Shown in pieces: positions 5,355-9,367 of a stretch of DNA of 9,367 nucleotides. The first letter of the stretch is position 1, and every line of letters starts with the position of its first letter. A model generated the notes under the pieces. That model did no database searches. It was not told the origin of the DNA and saw only the letters and a program-made list of their open reading frames with translations. Source of the DNA: Dehalococcoidia bacterium (GTDB taxonomy: Bacteria; Chloroflexota; Dehalococcoidia; Dehalococcoidales; JAUWYK01); the NCBI GenBank assembly GCA_030615865.1, contig JAUWYK010000071.1, positions 1-9,367 on the forward strand, given 5' to 3'. A program made the position numbers and the translations under genes.

Positions 5355-5761
5355 TATAAAACTTGGAATGGCATCTTAGTGAGCAGAACGTCGTCCAGAT
5401 ATACATTGAACCAATAGAGCCCTTCCAGTGGGAATGTCATCTTGGTATCCACCACTATATTTGCCCCTCTGTTACCACCTTCAAGCTGAACTGTCAATGC
5501 AATTGGCTTGTCTCTTACGCCAGAGGGTAGCTCACGCTCGACTTTGAGATCATGACGTCCTAGTGCTTGTCCTGGTATAAGCATTATTACCAACTTCATT
5601 TCGTAAGTCACTGGTGGCATTTCCGCAGGTGCGTCTGACTTAGACTCTGTGTGTGTTAGTCGGTCGATAACTCTGACCACAGTAGCAACGCCATCGACCT
5701 CCCGTAATACTCGCTCACAAAAACATGCCATCTTCAAGTAAGGCCCGGTTTCGAATGTCAT
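5309..5761 (-). CDS. DUF6941 family protein, function unknown
   Basis: A 150-residue protein with the pattern I associate with DUF6941. It has PYLKMACFCERVLREVDGVATVVRVIDRL (7-35) near the start, then MKLVIMLIPGQALGRHDLKV (55-74), and LEGLYWFNVYLDDVLLTKMPFQVLYQ (112-137) as a paired beta-strand end. It looks like an all-beta cytosolic domain with no signal peptide or membrane segment; the function is not known to me. The frame extends to a GTG at 5779, but the ATG at 5761 is preferred because GGAGG (5777-5773) then falls upstream as a ribosome site, at the long spacing of 11 bases. It is convergent with the antitoxin gene and shares 46 bases with it. Confidence 0.72.
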   Translation of the reverse strand: MTFETGPYLKMACFCERVLREVDGVATVVRVIDRLTHTESKSDAPAEMPPVTYEMKLVIMLIPGQALGRHDLKVERELPSGVRDKPIALTVQLEGGNRGANIVVDTKMTFPLEGLYWFNVYLDDVLLTKMPFQVLYQRISIPGVAPDAAP

Positions 5762-5848
5762 AGTGAACGCCACCTCCACGCATATTGAGCGCGCCGTGTT
5801 TGCTTTTTCATTCCAGCAGCTTTCATTGTGTTGCCACTCATTAAGCGT

Positions 5849-5877
5849 ATTCTAGCACATAAACATTAAGGCTGCAA
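5849..5877 (-). promoter_or_regulatory. Extended -10 promoter for the DUF6941 gene
   Basis: On the minus strand, TGC-TAGAAT (the -10 at 5854-5849, with an upstream TGn extension) lies 17 bases after TTGCAG (5877-5872). The extended -10 can compensate for the poor -35. The expected start near 5842 leaves a leader of about 80 bases before the ATG at 5761. Confidence 0.5.
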
Positions 5878-6042
5878 ACCTTGTAATCGAGGGTTTTGAA
5901 GCAGCGCTGAGTTCAAGATTATCTTATCCCAACCTCTTATTCTTTGACTAACCGACCCGCCTAACACAAACCCTCAACTCATCGTTTAGGCCTTTCCTTG
6001 CTTTCATCCCTTCAATCTACCTTTGATAAAATACCTGTTAGG
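5878..6042. other. Intergenic stretch without a recognised gene
   Basis: This is the part of the 5762-6234 gap between the DUF6941 promoter and the tandem duplication. I see no coding frame with family features, no clear terminator and no RNA gene on either strand. It is pyrimidine-rich on the plus strand with several stop codons. Confidence 0.6.
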
Positions 6043-6258
6043 TTAACATAACTACAAAAACAAATCAAAGCTAATCAGCTACGAATCGTTTCCCTTTAAA
6101 AATAATATCGTTTTTGTCGCCCTCCTATTTATACCTCCTCACCTCAAAGAGCTTAACATAACTACAAAAACAAATCAAAGCTAATCAGCTACGAATCGTT
6201 TCCCTTTAAAAATAATATCGTTTTTGTCGCCCTCCTATTTATACCTCTTCACCTCAAA
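6043..6258. repeat. Tandem direct duplication, 110-bp period, covering the 3' end of the Memo/AMMECR1 gene
   Basis: Bases 6043-6148 repeat at 6153-6258 with a single difference (C at 6138, T at 6248). The copy nearer the gene holds its stop codon and last seven codons (FEVKRYK). The outer copy would read FEVRRYK followed by the same stop. Each unit contains the complementary arms ACAAAAAC and GTTTTTGT about 48 bases apart, and AGCT-GATT-AGCT on the minus strand. Each unit could thus form a loose fold in the 3' untranslated region. Near identity points to a recent duplication. Confidence 0.95.
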
Positions 6259-7548
6259 CCGGTATAGCTTTACTGGCTCCTCGGGCGCTATGCCCGCTTT
6301 CTGGCGGCAGATATCAATCTGGTAGTCAACGGTATCTACCCCCTCAAGGTCAGGCAGTAGCAGACCCCGCCGCATCCCGCACTCCACTATAACCCCGTAC
6401 TTCTTAGGGTCTAGCTGGTCTTTACTGTCTATAGGCTCAGGCTCGGTCAGGACATCCACGCTGTAGTCAAGGTCTTTAAGCTCGTCGGGGGCGATGGGAG
6501 GGAAACGGGGGTCTCTGGTAGCTGAGCTGATAGCATTGACAATAATCTCCTCAGCCACATTATCTTTCTGGGGTTCAAAGGTGCCGATGCAGCCCCGTAG
6601 CTCGCCAAACTTGTGAATGGAAACAAAGACCCCGGCCTTCTGTTTCATCTTAGGGGTAAGCTTTTCGGGTTGATGGGTCTTACCCTCTTTAACATAGGTC
6701 TCTACTGTTTCCTTGGCTAATTTCACCAGCGGGTGTATCTCTTCCTTGGTTATTATTATCCCGGCATAGCCGACGACAGCAGAATAATCGCCCGAGGTAT
6801 CACCGCTGGTCTGGTATCTCACTAGTTCTGCCTTCTTTGCCCCTAATTCTTTGGCAGCCGAGATAAGGCTGACCGCCGGTGCATAGCCACACAGTGATAT
6901 GTTTAATTCCTCCACTCGCTTTAACAATTCGTCCTCGTTTAAATCCAGTATGGCTTCTATAGCTTGAGTATCCTTCCTCTTGGCAGACTCTTGCGGCTCA
7001 TAGTGGGTCATGTCGCTACTAGCTATGATTACAACCTCTTTATTTAAGTCTTTGATTGCCTTGGCTATTTCCTTGCCGATTTCCTTATAAGTGGCGCCGC
7101 TAGAGTAGGCGAGTATGATGGGCACAAGCTTAATATCTGGCTTAAAATATTGTAGAAATGGGAGCTGAACCTCAATGGAGTGTTCATATAGATGTGCCAC
7201 GTTGTCCTCTTGTAAGTAACTAGATGTGGCTAGAATCTGCTTGCCGAGTTCTGAGTCAATCTCTACCTCACCCAGAGGTGTTTTCCAGGTACCTTGGGTC
7301 ATAATACTAAGCGGTTTTCCACTGCCGGTGTGGTTCGGACCAATGATGACAAAGGTATCTTTAAATTTGATTTTGGATATAACAGCACCGGCTACCGGTC
7401 CAGAGTAGATATAGCCGGCATGAGGTGAAACCAGACCGATTACCTCTTCTTTTGTTGCCTTCTCATCAATGAACTCCTCAATCATTGCTTTAAGTTGGGA
7501 AGTTGATGCTGGATAAAACTGCCCGGCTACAACTGGATTCCTAATCAT
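6235..7548 (-). CDS. AmmeMemoRadiSam proteins B and A fused (Memo-like + AMMECR1 domain)
   Basis: A 437-residue fusion. Residues 1-265 are the Memo domain, related to extradiol dioxygenase LigB folds. Its conserved metal-site candidates are His43 ([11 protein letters not shown]), His73 (IIGPNHTG), Asp179 and His182 (ASSDMTHYE), and Cys220 (SLCGYAPA). [13 protein letters not shown] is also present. Residues ~270-437 form the AMMECR1 domain with its signature LRGCIGT (317-323) and [11 protein letters not shown]. In many genomes these are two proteins encoded with a radical SAM partner; here they are one chain. The reaction of the system is not established to my knowledge. The ATG at 7548 overlaps the TGA of the radical SAM gene (ATGA) and follows a near-perfect AGGAGGT, so the two are translationally coupled. 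Confidence 0.95.
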   Translation of the reverse strand: MIRNPVVAGQFYPASTSQLKAMIEEFIDEKATKEEVIGLVSPHAGYIYSGPVAGAVISKIKFKDTFVIIGPNHTGSGKPLSIMTQGTWKTPLGEVEIDSELGKQILATSSYLQEDNVAHLYEHSIEVQLPFLQYFKPDIKLVPIILAYSSGATYKEIGKEIAKAIKDLNKEVVIIASSDMTHYEPQESAKRKDTQAIEAILDLNEDELLKRVEELNISLCGYAPAVSLISAAKELGAKKAELVRYQTSGDTSGDYSAVVGYAGIIITKEEIHPLVKLAKETVETYVKEGKTHQPEKLTPKMKQKAGVFVSIHKFGELRGCIGTFEPQKDNVAEEIIVNAISSATRDPRFPPIAPDELKDLDYSVDVLTEPEPIDSKDQLDPKKYGVIVECGMRRGLLLPDLEGVDTVDYQIDICRQKAGIAPEEPVKLYRFEVKRYK

Positions 7549-8585
7549 TGTGACCTCCTCTCTGCCTCAGACGTCCTAAAATTAAGTTCTGCCCCACAGA
7601 ATTTACACCTTGAACCTTCCAGACCTACTACCTTGGTCTGATAGCCAAACCTTTGCACGATGAGCTTACCACAGGAATAACAGATAGTGCTCTCGCTCTG
7701 GTGCCCAGGAACATTGCCAGCATAGACAAACTTAAGACCGGCTTTTTGCCCGATATCATAAGCACGCTCAAGGGTGGATACGGGGGTGGGGGGTAGGTGC
7801 GTCATATGGTGATGGGGGTAGAACCTGGTTACATGCCACGGTGTTAATTCACCCAGCTCATCCCGTATCCAGTTAGCAATTCCCTCAAGTTGCTGGTCAT
7901 CGTCGTTCATGGTGGGTACGATATTGGTCACCACCTCAACGTGCATATTCCACTTGTCTTTAGCCCGCTTGGCAACCTCAAGTATCTCTCGCCACTGGCT
8001 TACCTTTGCCAGCTCACGATAAAGGGTGTCAGTAAAGCCCTTAACATCAACGCGCCAGGCGTCCAGGTAGGGTCCGATGGCATCCAGTGCCTCAGGGGTG
8101 AGATAGCCATTGGTCACATAGACGGTATATAAGTTATTCTCCTTAGCCAGCTTGGCTGAGTCAAAGGTATACTCAAACCAGATGCTGGGCTCATTGTATG
8201 TCCAGGCAATGCCATCGCAATGGTAGCGCTTAGCCATTTCTATCGCCGCTTGAGGCTGGATTTCCTGAGAGCCAAGCCATGGCTCATCAATCTCAGGGCA
8301 GGCGATTTCCCAGTTCTGGCAGTCCTGACAGTGGAAGTTGCAGCCCCAGCCACCTAGGGAAAAAACTAGACTATCAGGGAAGAAGTGAAATAGAGGCTTC
8401 TTTTCAATAGGGTCAGCGGCTACTGATGATGCCTGAGCGTAGTTCATGTTGTACAGGACACCATCTGTATTCTGGTACATGCGGCAAACACCAAACTTAC
8501 CCCGGTTTATAGTGCAGCGCCATTGGCAAACATTACACCTTACTCTGGAGTTGGGCAGCTTTTCGTAGAGCATTGCCTCACGCAT
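7545..8585 (-). CDS. amrS: AmmeMemoRadiSam system radical SAM enzyme
   Basis: A 346-residue radical SAM protein related to pyruvate-formate-lyase activases. The [4Fe-4S] cluster motif CNFHCQDC gives Cys82, Cys86 and Cys89. The N-terminal [12 protein letters not shown]...GVC (Cys17, Cys20, Cys24, Cys34) and the C-terminal pairs CYSC (302-305) and CKFC (327-330) look like extra metal sites, the latter a zinc-ribbon. [27 protein letters not shown] and [10 protein letters not shown] are the usual core strands, and [18 protein letters not shown] is typical of this subfamily. The start ATG at 8585 has AAGGGG six bases upstream. It is the first gene of a two-gene operon with the Memo/AMMECR1 fusion; the substrate is unknown and the system as a whole is oxygen-sensitive chemistry suited to an anaerobe. 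Confidence 0.95.
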   Translation of the reverse strand: MREAMLYEKLPNSRVRCNVCQWRCTINRGKFGVCRMYQNTDGVLYNMNYAQASSVAADPIEKKPLFHFFPDSLVFSLGGWGCNFHCQDCQNWEIACPEIDEPWLGSQEIQPQAAIEMAKRYHCDGIAWTYNEPSIWFEYTFDSAKLAKENNLYTVYVTNGYLTPEALDAIGPYLDAWRVDVKGFTDTLYRELAKVSQWREILEVAKRAKDKWNMHVEVVTNIVPTMNDDDQQLEGIANWIRDELGELTPWHVTRFYPHHHMTHLPPTPVSTLERAYDIGQKAGLKFVYAGNVPGHQSESTICYSCGKLIVQRFGYQTKVVGLEGSRCKFCGAELNFRTSEAERRSQ

Positions 8586-8603
8586 AGTTAGCCCCTTAAC
8601 CTA

Positions 8604-8609
8604 ATTATA
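8604..8609 (-). promoter_or_regulatory. Candidate -10 box of the AmmeMemoRadiSam operon
   Basis: A perfect TATAAT on the minus strand lies 18 bases before the ATG at 8585, which would give a leader of about 12 bases that still holds the AAGGGG ribosome site. A second TATAAT is at 8633-8628. Neither has a good -35 hexamer at 16-18 bases, so the exact promoter is uncertain. Confidence 0.4.
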
Positions 8610-8662
8610 TCACTCAGCTATTATCAATTATAGCCTGTTGGTATCACCCTCACCCCCTTTAG

Positions 8663-8688
8663 CCCCCTCTCCCTCGAGGGAGAGGGGG
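8663..8688. repeat. Perfect 26-bp G/C-rich palindrome
   Basis: The arms CCCCCTCTCCCTC and GAGGGAGAGGGGG are exact reverse complements with no spacer, centred on CTCGAG. It is the strongest fold within the 8646-8834 element. Confidence 0.9.
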
Positions 8689-8790
8689 GAGGATACTAAA
8701 AGGGGGGCGGTAGCCCCTCTTAAACGCCCTCTATTCTGGTTATCCTTATGGAGAGTTGAGGAGAGGCGAAGCCTCTCTTACAAAATATCT

Positions 8791-8819
8791 TCCCCTTCCC
8801 CTTATCAAGGGGAAGGGGA
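8791..8819. repeat. 13-bp inverted repeat with 3-base loop
   Basis: TCCCCTTCCCCTT (8791-8803) and AAGGGGAAGGGGA (8807-8819) flank ATC. It lies at the right end of the palindromic element. It could act as a transcription terminator or attenuator, though no U tract follows on either strand. Confidence 0.85.
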
Positions 8820-8878
8820 TAAAGGGGATAGGGTTACATAATAAAAACCAAAAGGAGGTGAGAGTGATATAGAATTTC

Positions 8879-8907
8879 TTGACTGCCTTGCTGCTAGTGG
8901 TTAAACT
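8879..8907 (+). promoter_or_regulatory. Promoter of coaE
   Basis: TTGACT (8879-8884, 5 of 6) and TAAACT (8902-8907, 4 of 6) are 17 bases apart. The expected start near 8914 is about 12 bases before the coaE ATG, so the leader would be very short. Confidence 0.55.
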
Positions 8908-8925
8908 TGGGTAAGATGGTGGATA

Positions 8926-9367
8926 ATGAAGGTTATAGGTCTTACTGGTGGTATAGGTAGCGGCAAGAGCACTGTATCCAAGTTCCTGGCAGAACTGGGG
9001 GCGGTTATCATTGATGCCGATAAGGTGGGGCATGAGGTATTCAAGCCTGATACCGAACTGTGGCGGGAGGTAGTGGCTGCTTTTGGCAGGCAGATTCTTA
9101 AGCCTAGCGGTGAGATTGACCGCAACAAGCTGGGTGAGATGGTGTTTGGTAATCCCGAATTGCTATCACGACTTAATCAGATAATGCACCCCCGGATGTA
9201 TGCTCTGGTAAAGGCTCAGCTTGAGGAGTACCGGCGGCAGGGGGTGAGGGTGGTGGTGCTTGAAGCGCCTCTTTTGCTGGAAGCTGGCTGGGCTTCATTG
9301 GTAGGTGAGGTTTGGGTTACTGTAGCTTCTGAGTCCACGGTGTTGAGGCGACTTCAGGAACAGGTTG
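8926..9367 (+). CDS. coaE: Dephospho-CoA kinase, N-terminal part (3' end outside window)
   Basis: CoaE phosphorylates the 3' hydroxyl of dephospho-CoA, the last step of coenzyme A synthesis, in the cytoplasm. The visible 147 codons start MKVIGLTGGIGSGKSTV with the Walker A P-loop GGIGSGKS (8-15). IIDADKVGHEVF follows, with the family's conserved D-A-D. Further on are the 'IDRNKLGEMVFGNPELLSRLNQIMHPRM' type segment and VVVLEAPLLLEAGW. About 50-60 codons are missing at the window end. The ATG at 8926 begins the usual family N-terminus; its ribosome site is weak (GGTGG very close to the ATG), and the leader from the likely promoter is short. It is divergent from amrS, with the palindromic element between. 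Confidence 0.96.
   Translation, partial: MKVIGLTGGIGSGKSTVSKFLAELGAVIIDADKVGHEVFKPDTELWREVVAAFGRQILKPSGEIDRNKLGEMVFGNPELLSRLNQIMHPRMYALVKAQLEEYRRQGVRVVVLEAPLLLEAGWASLVGEVWVTVASESTVLRRLQEQV

Larger units (their letters stand above)
8646..8834. mobile_element. MITE/REP-like palindromic element (non-coding)
   Basis: A 189-bp block with imperfect terminal inverted repeats. The left end ACCCTCACCCCCTTTAGCCC (from 8646) matches the reverse complement of the right end, ACCCTATCCCCTTTATCCCC (8834 backwards). Inside lie four hairpins: 8663-8688, a perfect 26-bp palindrome; 8700-8721 with a GGTA loop; 8759-8779 with a GAA loop; and 8791-8819 with 13-bp arms around ATC. There is no coding frame with protein character. 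Such elements are commonly dispersed and non-autonomous; no transposase is in the window. It may also insulate or terminate transcription between the divergent amrS and coaE genes. Confidence 0.65.

Noticed and set aside
6043..6258. CRISPR-like array
   Set aside because: There are only two copies, of about 106 bp, without short spacers; it is a tandem duplication.
8638..8841. Plus-strand open frame of 67 codons in the palindromic element
   Set aside because: It is made of Pro/Ser/Arg-rich translations of inverted repeats; the DNA is better explained as a non-coding element.
8746..9128. Two minus-strand frames overlapping the start of coaE
   Set aside because: They run antisense to the conserved P-loop region of coaE and have no recognisable content.

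Overview
The window looks like a piece of a bacterial chromosome of intermediate GC. It carries housekeeping genes (rarA, an initiator tRNA, coaE), an AmmeMemoRadiSam operon and a toxin-antitoxin locus. The gene set and the G/C-rich palindromic intergenic repeats would fit an anaerobic Chloroflexota (Dehalococcoidia-like) lineage, but this is an impression from protein style and repeats, not a proof. Most genes are on the minus strand.

Left end (1-1000). The tail of a pyridoxamine-phosphate-oxidase-like flavoprotein runs in from outside the window. An SRPBCC-fold protein follows, both on the plus strand. A strong symmetrical terminator (851-883) separates them from a minus-strand initiator tRNA-fMet gene (892-966). 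The tRNA has its own near-consensus promoter, placed so that transcription would begin almost at the mature 5' end.

1000-4620, minus strand. A DUF2779 protein, which joins a Cas4/RecB-like PD-(D/E)XK nuclease to a DEDD-type exonuclease fold, is followed by rarA (AAA+ fork-repair ATPase) and by an alpha/beta hydrolase. The hydrolase start overlaps the rarA stop by 8 bases. Just upstream of the DUF2779 gene lies a 14-codon mini-ORF. Its first half copies the ribosome-binding region and first six codons of rarA. Its second half copies the last codons of the Memo/AMMECR1 gene 1.6 kb further on.

4620-6040. A BrnT-type toxin and a BrnA-like antitoxin form a plus-strand pair. The antitoxin has a recognisable N-terminus but no visible DNA-binding half, and its 3' end overlaps a convergent DUF6941 gene that has its own extended -10 promoter.

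6040-8640, minus strand. A two-gene AmmeMemoRadiSam operon: a radical SAM enzyme, then a fused Memo (protein B) plus AMMECR1 (protein A) polypeptide, with a 4-base ATGA overlap. The 3' end of the fusion gene and about 80 bp beyond it are tandemly duplicated (110-bp period, one mismatch).

8640-9367. A 189-bp palindrome-rich element with imperfect terminal inverted repeats (MITE/REP-like) separates this operon from the divergent coaE gene, which is cut by the window end. A small relic resembling one end of this element lies at 4661-4690.

The parts most worth a second look are the chimeric mini-ORF, the near-leaderless initiator tRNA, the two-nuclease DUF2779 protein and the aberrant antitoxin. 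No single large undescribed system can be demonstrated from sequence alone.
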